A stretch of 64,000 nucleotides of DNA from Marinobacter sp. (lineage in GTDB: Bacteria > Pseudomonadota > Gammaproteobacteria > Pseudomonadales > Oleiphilaceae). This document shows positions 20,998 through 26,617 of the stretch, piece after piece; position 1 is the first letter of the stretch, and each line of letters starts with the position of its first letter. Below the pieces are notes generated by a model. The model was given only the letters and a program-made list of their open reading frames with translations. It was not told where the DNA came from and searched no databases. The stretch lies in the NCBI GenBank assembly GCA_014359475.1, contig JACIZI010000011.1, forward strand, positions 27,808 to 91,807. Direction: 5' to 3'. A program made the position numbers and the translations under genes.

Positions 20998-21131
20998 GGG
21001 CTCGCAAAACCCTCCATCGGCTGCAGTTACTCCTGCACGTGATGCTGCCCTCAAGCGACACCCTGGCTCAACCCCGTCAGCAACGCACTTGTCCCTGCTG
21101 CGGCAAACCCATGTCCATGACCTTCTGGTGA
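20998..21131 (+). pseudogene. IS91-family transposase, C-terminal remnant (copy 1)
   Basis: The plus-strand frame gives ARKTLHRLQLLLHVMLPSSD, then TLAQPRQQRTCPCCGKPMSM and TFW with a stop at 21129. The end with CPCCGKPM matches the zinc-ribbon tail of IS91-type Y2 transposases, and a parallel tail (CPCCGQAM) occurs at 23457-23579. The N-terminal and catalytic parts are absent, so the element is dead. The left border cuts an attC-like site. Confidence 0.6.
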
Positions 21132-21336
21132 CGCTCCTGTCGCTGGCCCGTAATCCGGCGACGATGTCCGACCTGAACTCTCTGACACCCTCCATGCACA
21201 CCCCAAAGGGAGGAAACCAAAGCTCCTTATGACACAACAAACAGGACCCCAACCGGCTATCGGTTCCACCGATGGTCTCGGGTCCGTCTGGCCTGGCGAA
21301 AATGACCGACCAGGACCAGGACAAAACCACCTCTCA
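21132..21336. other. Putative IS91 terminal (origin) region, non-coding
   Basis: About 205 bases follow the transposase remnant and end at GTTC (21337-21340). IS91 elements terminate next to GTTC or CTTG with a subterminal hairpin region, so this is probably the origin end of a dead copy. It holds the palindromic ACCGACCAGGACCAGGAC area but no gene. Confidence 0.4.
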
Positions 21337-21430
21337 GTTCACCGCCGCTATTTCTTAATAGAGAAGCACCGGGCTCGTCCAACACCGGATCAGGTCGCGG
21401 CTGCGCGCGACCTATCCTTATTTGTTATGC
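21334..21430. repeat. 97-bp direct repeat, copy 1 (IS91 border plus attC)
   Basis: This block is repeated at 23736-23832 with a few mismatches and small indels. Both copies begin at CTCAGTTC, pass through GCTATTTC.TTAATAG and end with the 54-nt attC-like site. The same junction of a mobile-element border and an attC thus occurs twice, about 2.4 kb apart. Confidence 0.85.
21377..21430 (-). other. attC-like recombination site, 54 nt (attC-E)
   Basis: On the minus strand the site runs from core GCATAAC (21430-21424) to core GTTGGAC (21383-21377), the latter fitting GTTRRRY. Between them GGAT-AGGTCGCG pairs with CGCGACCTGATCC, leaving one unpaired G, the extrahelical base typical of folded attC strands. 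The sister copy at 23779-23832 is nearly identical. Confidence 0.65.
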
Positions 21431-21449
21431 TCTCCTTGAGGTGCCACCA

Positions 21450-21477
21450 TGTGTATCATGAGCCACATTTATACACA
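21450..21477 (+). promoter_or_regulatory. Operator-like palindrome before vapBC
   Basis: TGTGTAT (21450-21456) and ATACACA (21471-21477) form an inverted repeat with a 14-base spacer, ending 14 bases before the vapB GTG. The position suits autoregulation by a VapB/VapC complex. Confidence 0.5.
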
Positions 21478-21491
21478 CACATAGGTGCAGC

Positions 21492-21686
21492 GTGAGAACG
21501 AACATTGTCATTGACGACCAATTGATGAACGAAGCCCTCAAGGCCTCCGGTTACGAGACCAAAAAAGAGGCCGTTGAGCAAGGTCTAAAGCTCCTTGTGC
21601 AAAAGAGCAAGCAGCAGCAGATTCGAAATTTGCGAGGCAAGATCAAGTGGGAAGGAGACCTGGATGAAATGCGGAGTGCCAGGTGA
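21492..21686 (+). CDS. vapB: VapB-family antitoxin
   Basis: A 64-residue protein from a GTG start. MRTNIVIDDQLMNEALKASG with YETKKEAVEQGLKLLV is the AbrB/RHH-like VapB antitoxin pattern (DUF2191 type), and the C-terminal part RNLRGKIKWEGDLDEMR is the expected toxin-binding tail. Its stop overlaps the vapC start (GTGA). The pair runs against the main direction of the cassette array and has its own operator-like repeat upstream. Confidence 0.85.
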   Translation: MRTNIVIDDQLMNEALKASGYETKKEAVEQGLKLLVQKSKQQQIRNLRGKIKWEGDLDEMRSAR

Positions 21687-22084
21687 TACTGGTGGATACC
21701 AGCGTCTGGGTCGACTATTTCAACGGCGCCGAGAGCCCACAGACTGATCTGCTGGACTCTTCGATAGTCGAGGGATCAGTCGCGATTGGCGACCTCATAT
21801 TCCTGGAGATCCTCCAAGGGATTCGCAGTGACAAGGAGTACCGCCAGACCAAACAAAGCCTATTGACGCTGGATCAGCATGAAATGTTTGGCAGAAAGAT
21901 GGCCGGAAAGTGCGCCGACAATTATCGAGCACTCCGGAAAAAGGGGATTGCGATCAGAAAAACCGCCGATATCATCATCGCGACCTTCTGTATAGAGAAC
22001 GACCTCCCCCTACTTTTCCTGGATCGCGACTTCATCCCCTTCGTTGAGCACTTAGGCCTCGAACCGGCCCTAAGAGAAACATAA
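21683..22084 (+). CDS. vapC: VapC-family PIN-domain toxin
   Basis: A 133-residue PIN-domain RNase. Acidic catalytic positions are visible: Asp in MILVDTSVWVDYF, Glu in FLEILQGIRSD, Asp in IRKTADIIIATFC and Asp in LLFLDRDFIPF. It starts at GTG 21683, coupled to vapB. VapC toxins cut initiator tRNA or rRNA in studied cases; the target here is unknown. The TAA stop lies inside the core of the attC-like site at 22079-22162. Confidence 0.9.
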   Translation: MILVDTSVWVDYFNGAESPQTDLLDSSIVEGSVAIGDLIFLEILQGIRSDKEYRQTKQSLLTLDQHEMFGRKMAGKCADNYRALRKKGIAIRKTADIIIATFCIENDLPLLFLDRDFIPFVEHLGLEPALRET

Positions 22085-22162
22085 CGCCCGCGCCCGCCAT
22101 CACCGGTGGCAAAACCGGAGCAAAGCGGAGGTTTTGGCATCCGGTGGATGGCCTGGTTAGCA
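22079..22162 (-). other. attC-like recombination site, 84 nt (attC-D)
   Basis: On the minus strand the site runs from TGCTAAC (22162-22156) to GTTATGT (22085-22079), with GGGCGTTATG at the 3' end like Vibrio repeats. The interior is a long imperfect hairpin (GGCCATCCACCGG against CCGGTGATGG, and CAAAACC against GGTTTTG). It lies just after the stop of the 98-aa minus-strand gene, as expected for that cassette. Confidence 0.6.
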
Positions 22163-22190
22163 CTGCTCAACTGAACACCTGTGGCTAAAG

Positions 22191-22487
22191 TCAAAATGGT
22201 ATTCCATCCTCGTCTTCTGTTGCACCTGATTCGGTAGACGGCTCAGGACCCAAAAGGGCGTCTTCAACCGGCATCAGCTCCCACAGCTCGTTCTGATGGA
22301 GCCAGATCGGATCAGCATTCTCCTCAATGAACTGATCTACAGGCATACCATCCACGGTTGGTGGCCGCTTTATTCTGACTTGCTTGCCGCTCATAAAGAC
22401 CCACTGGTACTTCCTTTGCCGCTCTGCCTTCGCGGCTTTCTTTGCTCTCTTTTGAGCCGGAGTGAGCTTTTTCTTAACCTTTGTCAT
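22191..22487 (-). CDS. Hypothetical cassette protein, 98 aa
   Basis: An unrecognised protein with a very basic N-terminus (MTKVKKKLTPAQKRAKKAAK) and an acidic C-terminus (STESGATEDEDGIPF); the middle KYQWVFMSGKQVRIKRPPTV is probably a small beta fold. It starts about 20 bases after the attC-like core TTAGCAC (22506-22500, minus) and stops about 30 bases before attC-D, so it is a complete one-gene cassette in the main orientation. The charge pattern could suit nucleic-acid binding, but that is only inference. Confidence 0.6.
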   Translation of the reverse strand: MTKVKKKLTPAQKRAKKAAKAERQRKYQWVFMSGKQVRIKRPPTVDGMPVDQFIEENADPIWLHQNELWELMPVEDALLGPEPSTESGATEDEDGIPF

Positions 22488-22508
22488 ATCTGAACTTTTT
22501 GGTGCTAA

Positions 22509-22712
22509 TCGGGATAGGGAGGCACCTCACGGCACCTCTCCCCCCACACCACCGGGCATACGGATCACGTACCACGGCGGTTCGGCTGATTGAGTTGTTC
22601 AACGCTCAACAAGATCCGGTAACCCCAGCGACAGGAAGTACTGGCGGGGCAAGGCTTGCGCCAGACCCGGACTGCGGCTCAAGCGCCACGGGCCATGAGC
22701 AGATTTGGCCGT
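22509..22712 (-). pseudogene. Group II intron 3' remnant with reverse transcriptase tail
   Basis: The minus strand reads AKSAHGPWRLSRSPGLAQAL then PRQYFLSLGLPDLVER with a stop at 22599. The phrase HGPWRLSRSP is typical of the C-terminus of group II intron reverse transcriptases of bacterial class C. After the stop the DNA continues as GAACCGCCGTGGTACGTGAT and GGTGGTGTGGGGGG, resembling intron domains IV-VI, and ends at CCTATCCCGAT. Next comes TAGCACC, an attC-core-like 3' exon. The rest of the intron is lost. Confidence 0.6.
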
Positions 22713-22745
22713 GTTCCAAGCCAACCTTACACTCACGCCGCGCTT

Positions 22746-22834
22746 TCGCAACTGGCGGTAGCCGGCGCCGGAGCGATAGCGTAGGGAACCAAAAGCGCCA
22801 CGCTTTTGGCGTCCGGTTGGCCGCCTTGTTGGAC
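22746..22834 (+). other. attC-like site in the opposite orientation (attC-G)
   Basis: Core TCGCAAC (22746-22752) and core GTTGGAC (22828-22834) bracket arms GGCGGTAGCCGGCGCC and GGCGTCCGGTTGGCCGCC, which pair with bulges, and a perfect inner hairpin CCAAAAGCG-CCA-CGCTTTTGG. The GTTGGACGA end equals the 3' ends of attC-E and attC-F, but here on the plus strand. It could be a rearranged site between the intron and IS91 remnants. Confidence 0.4.
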
Positions 22835-22921
22835 GAAGCCGCTACGCGGCAGAGGCGGTCCAAATCGTCTGTAATCCTCTGAGTCCCTTCCATGTCGGGA
22901 GGGCCTCCGAGGAGAGGCACC

Positions 22922-23104
22922 ATGATTGCTCAAGACCATGCCCGATTCCAGTCCCTGTATCAACGCTACCTCACCGAACTGACCCTGTGGGGCAAGAGCG
23001 ACAAGCCCATCGATCTGTATGCCCGTTGTCTGCGCCAGATCAGCGAGTATTTCGACACCTGCCCGGATCAGCTTGGCACCGATCAGCTCCAGCAGTATTT
23101 CAGG
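22922..23104 (+). pseudogene. Tyrosine integrase-like N-terminal fragment linked to IS91
   Basis: From ATG 22922 the frame gives MIAQDHARFQSLYQRYLTEL followed by TLWGKSDKPIDLYARCLRQI and SEYFDTCPDQLGTDQLQQYF. This is the SAM-like N-terminal core-binding domain of integrases that accompany some IS91-family transposases. At about 23104 the reading frame leaves the family and a transposase-like segment begins in another frame, so most of the integrase is deleted. It has a ribosome site (GAGGAG) before the ATG but no catalytic domain. Confidence 0.6.
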
Positions 23105-23579
23105 CGCAAAGCGCCTATCCGTCCTGCGGCCATCGCAGCTGTCCGGCCTGTCAGCACGGCACCAACAACCAATGGCTGGACCGGCAGCGGCAGAAGCTGT
23201 TGCCGGTGGACTATTATCTGGTGACCTTTACCCTGCCGGCCCAGCTCAGAGGCCTGGTTTGGCACCATCAGCGACGGCTCTATCACGCCCTGTTCTCGGT
23301 GGCTCAGGCCACCCTGAACCAGTTTGCCGGCAATGACCGGCGCATCGGCAGTGACCTGGGGCTGGTGGGGGTGTTGCACACTCATTCCCGGCGACTCGCC
23401 TTCCATCCCCATGTGCATTTCGTGGTGCCCGGCGAACCCTGCAACGGCTGCAACTGCTCCTGCGCACACCACTACCCGAGACGCTGCCCGCCAAAAAGCG
23501 CACGCCAAGACTCTGTCCCTGCTGCGGTCAGGCCATGAATGTCACCCTGAGGCGCCGGCCCGACGCTCGCCGACGATGA
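23097..23579 (+). pseudogene. IS91-family transposase remnant (copy 2)
   Basis: One frame encodes YPSCGHRSCPACQHGTNNQW with LPVDYYLVTFTLPAQLRGL and ends the recognisable part at HPHVHFVVPG near 23432, with the zinc-binding N-terminus (CGHRSCPACQ) and the HPHVH motif of Y2/HUH transposases. A second frame from 23457 gives LLRTPLPETLPAKKRTPRLC and PCCGQAMNVTL, the C-terminal zinc tail, with a stop at 23577. The region between HFVVPG and the tail, where the catalytic tyrosines should be, is missing. The gene is dead. Confidence 0.7.
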
Positions 23580-23735
23580 CACACCACCCATACCATCACC
23601 CTCATGCACCGGATCAGGAGGCACAGGATAGCCTATGAAAGATTGAAACCCCTTTACCGCCAGTGGTTCAACCGCCGGCTTCAGCCTCGCTCGGCCCGGG
23701 AAAAGTGCCTTCCCGCCAAAGACCCATCCGGCCCC
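23580..23735. other. Putative IS91 terminal region, copy 2, non-coding
   Basis: About 155 bases lie between the transposase tail and GTTC at 23739-23742, the same layout as copy 1. No gene is seen in it. Confidence 0.35.
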
Positions 23736-23832
23736 TCAGTTCCCCGAAGCTATTTCCTTAATAGAAGCACCCGGGTTCGTCCAACCCCGGATCAGGTCGC
23801 GGCTGCGCACGACCTATCCTTATTAGTTATGC
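23736..23832. repeat. 97-bp direct repeat, copy 2 (IS91 border plus attC)
   Basis: Near-identical to 21334-21430. It begins CTCAGTTC and ends with the attC-like core GTTATGC. The downstream sequences differ at once (vapB leader in copy 1, the toxin stop in copy 2). Confidence 0.85.
23779..23832 (-). other. attC-like recombination site, 54 nt (attC-F)
   Basis: On the minus strand GCATAAC (23832-23826) leads to GTTGGAC (23785-23779), with the stem AGGTCGTG/CGCGACCT and one unpaired base as in attC-E. It begins one base after the TAA of the YoeB-like gene, the normal place for that cassette's attC. Confidence 0.65.
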
Positions 23833-23833
23833 A

Positions 23834-24097
23834 TTATTCGTAGTGGCTCCAGAGCCTGAGGACTTTCACCACTTGCTCGTCCTCTAACACTTGGTAGGCC
23901 AGGCGATGCTGAATATTGATGCGGCGTGAATAGGCCCCCGCAAGATCACCAATGAGTTTCTCAAACGGAGGTGGTTTGCGGTATGGATCTTCCGCTATCA
24001 GCGCTAAAAGTTCCTGGGCCTTTGGTTTGAGGCCGCTGGAGGCCAACTTCTTTGCATCTCTCTGGGCTTGCTTGGTGTAAACCAACTTCCATGTCAC
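23834..24097 (-). CDS. Txe/YoeB-family toxin
   Basis: An 87-residue RelE-superfamily mRNA interferase. MTWKLVYTKQAQRDAKKLAS opens the fold, and the C-terminal run GAYSRRINIQHRLAYQVLEDEQVVKVLRLWSHYE is the YoeB signature, with the expected Arg, His and Tyr catalytic residues near the end. The start overlaps the stop of the antitoxin gene by four bases. YoeB toxins cut mRNA at the ribosome. The pair follows the main orientation of the array. Confidence 0.9.
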   Translation of the reverse strand: MTWKLVYTKQAQRDAKKLASSGLKPKAQELLALIAEDPYRKPPPFEKLIGDLAGAYSRRINIQHRLAYQVLEDEQVVKVLRLWSHYE

Positions 24098-24336
24098 CAG
24101 TCCAGCTCCTCATCGCATTCATCCACGGGGGTATCCATCCCCTCACGAATAGACTCCCGCATACCTGGTACGGAGAGCAGATAAAGTGTTTCCTGAATTG
24201 CAGACCAGTCTTCCTCGGAAACCAGAACGGCTTTGTTCCGCTTACCCATGATGACGATTGGTTGGTGGGACTCGGCGGTCTCGTCGATCAACCGATATAG
24301 GTTGCTGCGCGCCTCAGTTGCTGTGATTCCGGTCAT
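24094..24336 (-). CDS. YefM/Phd-family antitoxin
   Basis: An 80-residue antitoxin. MTGITATEARSNLYRLIDETAESHQPIVIMGKRNKAVLVSEEDW is the Phd/YefM DNA-binding half, followed by a helix (AIQETLYLLSVPGMRESIREGM) and an acidic tail for toxin binding. It precedes and overlaps the YoeB-like gene. The promoter at 24368-24396 carries an inverted repeat suited to autoregulation. Confidence 0.9.
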   Translation of the reverse strand: MTGITATEARSNLYRLIDETAESHQPIVIMGKRNKAVLVSEEDWSAIQETLYLLSVPGMRESIREGMDTPVDECDEELDW

Positions 24337-24367
24337 GACGCACCTCTTGCGTGTTCAAACTTCCATC

Positions 24368-24396
24368 AAGTGTACGCCTATGGGCACGTACGTCAA
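24368..24396 (-). promoter_or_regulatory. Promoter/operator of the yefM-yoeB pair
   Basis: On the minus strand TTGACG (24396-24391) and ACACTT (24373-24368) are 17 bases apart, about 31 bases before the antitoxin ATG. An inverted repeat GTACG (24372-24376) and CGTAC (24387-24391) lies within the promoter. Confidence 0.5.
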
Positions 24397-24408
24397 GACG
24401 AACGCTTT

Positions 24409-24492
24409 GCAGAACGCCTGCAGCATGCGCGCCCACGCAATGGAGCCGAAGGCGCAATGTAGTGGGCGTCGCCGTGCCTGCAATGGTTAGCA
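24409..24492 (-). other. attC-like recombination site, 84 nt (attC-B)
   Basis: Minus-strand core TGCTAAC (24492-24486) leads to GTTCTGC (24415-24409). It aligns along its whole length with attC-A at 25092-25176, sharing GCAGCATGCG, AATGGAG and CGTCGCCGTGCCTGC. A second, shifted outer core GTTCGTC lies a few bases beyond, so the exact boundary is uncertain. Confidence 0.6.
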
Positions 24493-24496
24493 CTTG

Positions 24497-24526
24497 TTGA
24501 CGCCTGCGTATATGCTGATAATATAC
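24497..24526 (+). promoter_or_regulatory. Promoter with operator palindrome for brnTA
   Basis: TTGACG (24497-24502) and TAATAT (24519-24524) are 16 bases apart. A perfect inverted repeat GTATAT-N7-ATATAC (24508-24526) covers the -10 element. The brnT ATG at 24531 follows within a few bases and has no Shine-Dalgarno, so the transcript may be leaderless. Confidence 0.55.
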
Positions 24527-24530
24527 TTTT

Positions 24531-24842
24531 ATGATCAATTGGGCACAAGTTACTGGCTTTGACTGGGACCAAGGTAACTCCCGCAAAAATGCGGAGAAAC
24601 ATGGCGTAAACCAGTCTGAGGCGGAAGAAATTTTCTTTAATGAGCCGCTTCTGGTGCTGGAAGACTCCAAACACAGCCAGACTGAGGCCCGTTTTCATGC
24701 CCTTGGTGAAACCGATGATGAGAGATTACTCCACATCACGTTCACACTGAGGCAGAACGGTACACTGATTCGGGTGATTTCCGCTCGCGACATGCACCGA
24801 AAAGAGAGGGCTGTTTATGAGCAAACCAAAAAAGATGCCTGA
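24531..24842 (+). CDS. brnT: BrnT-family toxin
   Basis: A 103-residue DUF497/BrnT RNase toxin: VTGFDWDQGNSRKNAEKHGVNQSEAEEIFF carries the family start, then RFHALGETDDERLLHITFTLRQNGTLIRVISARDMHRKER, including the conserved R-x-I-S-A-R-x-M/D-x-x-x-E-R block. The ATG at 24531 has no ribosome site and sits on the edge of the predicted promoter. The antitoxin gene overlaps its end by 26 bases. The pair is inverted relative to the flanking attC sites. Confidence 0.92.
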   Translation: MINWAQVTGFDWDQGNSRKNAEKHGVNQSEAEEIFFNEPLLVLEDSKHSQTEARFHALGETDDERLLHITFTLRQNGTLIRVISARDMHRKERAVYEQTKKDA

Positions 24843-25089
24843 GTTCAAAACTGAAGCACAAGAACGGGAATTCTGGGAAACCCACGATTCCACCGACTAC
24901 CTGGACTGGAGCCAGGCCAAGCAGGCTTCGTTCCCGAAACTGAAACCCTCTACCAAGACGATTTCACTCCGGTTGCCGGAAACTCTGCTTGATCGGATCA
25001 AAATCGAAGCCAACAAGCGGGATATGCCTTATCAATCGCTGATCAAGGCTTGGCTTGCGGATGATGTGAACGACAGCCGTCGGACCTGA
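24817..25089 (+). CDS. brnA: BrnA-family antitoxin
   Basis: A 90-residue antitoxin with an N-terminal extension (MPEFKTEAQEREFWETHDST) and a C-terminal ribbon-helix-helix domain (KTISLRLPETLLDRIKIEANKRDMPYQSLIKAWL), the standard BrnA layout. It overlaps brnT by 26 bases and probably represses the operon through the GTATAT/ATATAC repeat. The stop is two bases before attC-A. Confidence 0.9.
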   Translation: MSKPKKMPEFKTEAQEREFWETHDSTDYLDWSQAKQASFPKLKPSTKTISLRLPETLLDRIKIEANKRDMPYQSLIKAWLADDVNDSRRT

Positions 25090-25091
25090 GG

Positions 25092-25176
25092 TGCTAACGC
25101 CCGCAGCATGCGTGGCTTTGGAATGGAGGCGAAGCCGCAATGGAAAAGACGTCGCCGTGCCTGCGATTGTTAATGC
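25092..25176 (-). other. attC-like recombination site, 85 nt (attC-A)
   Basis: On the minus strand GCATTAACAATCGCAGGC begins the site, close to the 5' end of classical attC sites, and GCGGGCGTTAGCA ends it. The inner part GGCTTCGCC can form a small hairpin. The TAA of the zinc-ribbon gene (25172-25170) falls within the first core, a common cassette feature. Confidence 0.65.
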
Positions 25177-25553
25177 TTTTGCTTGCGGCCCTTTGCAGAA
25201 CCATGACCTTGGTGCTGAGACAGCGGCTCCGCACACTGATGAATAACCTCATCGGATTCGTAGTCCGTTACTTTTTCCACGTACCGATCATTTTCACGAT
25301 CAATCAACATTGTTCGGTGTACATGTTTTTTTCTGCTTCGAGAGAAGCTTGGCCCAGTACGCTCTTCTATAAATGGTTTTTTCTGACCTGGTCGCCTCCC
25401 TTTGAGGCCCAGACCATCATAGGCGATTACCCGCTCCACTATACTGACGTGCACGGCTTTGCGCGTATCTCCACACTCGGGACATACTGAATCACTTTCA
25501 TCCAACTGTAATCCACAGCCCAAACACTCAATTGACTCTGATGTATCTGTCAT
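25170..25553 (-). CDS. Hypothetical zinc-ribbon cassette protein, 127 aa
   Basis: An unrecognised protein with an N-terminal zinc ribbon, ECLGCGLQLDESDSVCPECG (two CxxC pairs, residues about 10-28), followed by a basic region and a His/Gly-rich tail. The ATG at 25553 is chosen because it follows GTTAATGCCT, an attC-like cassette boundary; the frame also opens from 25583. Its stop lies inside attC-A. The ribbon suggests metal or nucleic-acid binding, but no family is recognised. Confidence 0.6.
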   Translation of the reverse strand: MTDTSESIECLGCGLQLDESDSVCPECGDTRKAVHVSIVERVIAYDGLGLKGRRPGQKKPFIEERTGPSFSRSRKKHVHRTMLIDRENDRYVEKVTDYESDEVIHQCAEPLSQHQGHGSAKGRKQKH

Positions 25554-25583
25554 AGGCATTAACATTTGTATATAAGTCCCCAA

Positions 25584-25873
25584 GACCGCTTTCCCGATGA
25601 CTCATATCTCCAGTCAGATTTCCTGAAAGCCAAGCAGAAAATTCCGGAAGGTCAATGAGCTACGATTCTGGATCGTATTCTGGACCCAGTAAAAACTGGT
25701 CGTTAAGACTAGTATCCTGTTTTTTCCGGATGGCGCAACCTGATGAAAATAAATGAGAAAACTCCATCTCGTTCATTGGGCCTGAATCACGCCCCCAAGA
25801 CCGCATTTCAGTTGCGAGAAGGAATTCAATACGCTGTATATCAAGAGCCCTTCACTTCTTTTAGTAAAGAGCC
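25584..25873. other. Gene-free edge of the accessory island
   Basis: About 290 bases between the outermost cassette and the chalcone-isomerase-like gene. No convincing gene, integrase remnant or attI-like site is seen, although an integron integrase would be expected at this edge. A short AT-rich stretch near 25840-25870 precedes the neighbouring stop. Confidence 0.4.
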
Positions 25874-26443
25874 TTATTTACCCAGCAGCTCCTTCTTGAG
25901 ATCTTTCTGGGCCGGCTTATCGGAAAGCCAGATGCCGAAAAGGATTTTCTTGAAGCGCAGATCGCCGATGGTGGCAAGTTCCTTGCCGTTTTTGGATGCA
26001 CGGACCCCGTTGCCGGGCAGATACGCCAGCTCGAATGTATCCCCTTTGTTGATCTCGTCCGAAAACACGTCCAGAAAGGTATACACTTCCTCCGGAATGG
26101 CTGAGAGGTCGCCGTCCGTGGAATTGCGGAAACCCTCCATGGTCGCGTCTTTCATCCGCTCGCTGGTGATCATATCTGAAACGATATGCAGAATGAGCAC
26201 CTGGGGCTCGTCGGCATTGATAATGGCCCGGGCATCGGTTGTTTCTTCCGGGAGATAAAGGCTCGCCACATACTGATCCATGAACCACTTGGAGCGATCC
26301 CCTGCCCCGTTCAGCACCAGGGTCTTACCGTCAAGTTTATAGGTTTCCGGGATATTCACCCCGTCCAGGGTGCGGGCACCAATGGACATTACCGGGCCCA
26401 GTGCCAGAGAAAAAACCAGCAGAAAGTTAAAAAGAGATCGCAT
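25874..26443 (-). CDS. Chalcone-isomerase-like exported protein
   Basis: A 189-residue protein with a signal peptide (FNFLLVFSLALGPVMSIGA) and a chalcone-isomerase-like domain: DGVNIPETYKLDGKTLVLNGAG, WFMDQYVASLYLPEET, ERMKDATMEGFRNSTDGD and LRFKKILFGIWLSDKP. Bacterial members are periplasmic and of uncertain function, and there is no sign of flavonoid metabolism here. It is separated from rpoS by a terminator. Confidence 0.85.
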   Translation of the reverse strand: MRSLFNFLLVFSLALGPVMSIGARTLDGVNIPETYKLDGKTLVLNGAGDRSKWFMDQYVASLYLPEETTDARAIINADEPQVLILHIVSDMITSERMKDATMEGFRNSTDGDLSAIPEEVYTFLDVFSDEINKGDTFELAYLPGNGVRASKNGKELATIGDLRFKKILFGIWLSDKPAQKDLKKELLGK

Positions 26444-26569
26444 TGGCTGTTACCCCTGTTTCCAGAATGTTTGAGTCCAGCCACATAGTAGTGATTAACA
26501 CGTCTCGGGGCTGTTGCCAAAGTGCCAGGGGCACCTGCACGGCCGGCCAATGGAGGGGGCAGGTGACAG

Positions 26570-26598
26570 AAAGACCGGCCCGTCTGGCCGGTCTTTTT
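26570..26598 (-). terminator. rho-independent terminator after rpoS
   Basis: AAGACCGGCC (26571-26580) and GGCCGGTCTT (26586-26595) form a 10-bp stem with a 5-base loop. T-rich sequence flanks both sides, so it may act in both directions. It lies about 20 bases past the rpoS stop. Confidence 0.8.
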
Positions 26599-26617
26599 GC
26601 AGGAGTCCGGGGATGAC

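Noticed and set aside
22481-22882. Plus-strand open frame of 133 codons between cassettes
   Set aside because: It covers the intron remnant and an attC-like site; the recognisable reverse-transcriptase tail is on the minus strand.
22922-23579. Prophage or intact integrative element
   Set aside because: The integrase-like fragment lacks a catalytic domain and the adjoining transposase lacks its catalytic region; no phage genes are present.
19844-25600. CRISPR array
   Set aside because: The repeats here are few, 54-97 bases long, and separate genes rather than short spacers; no cas genes are present.
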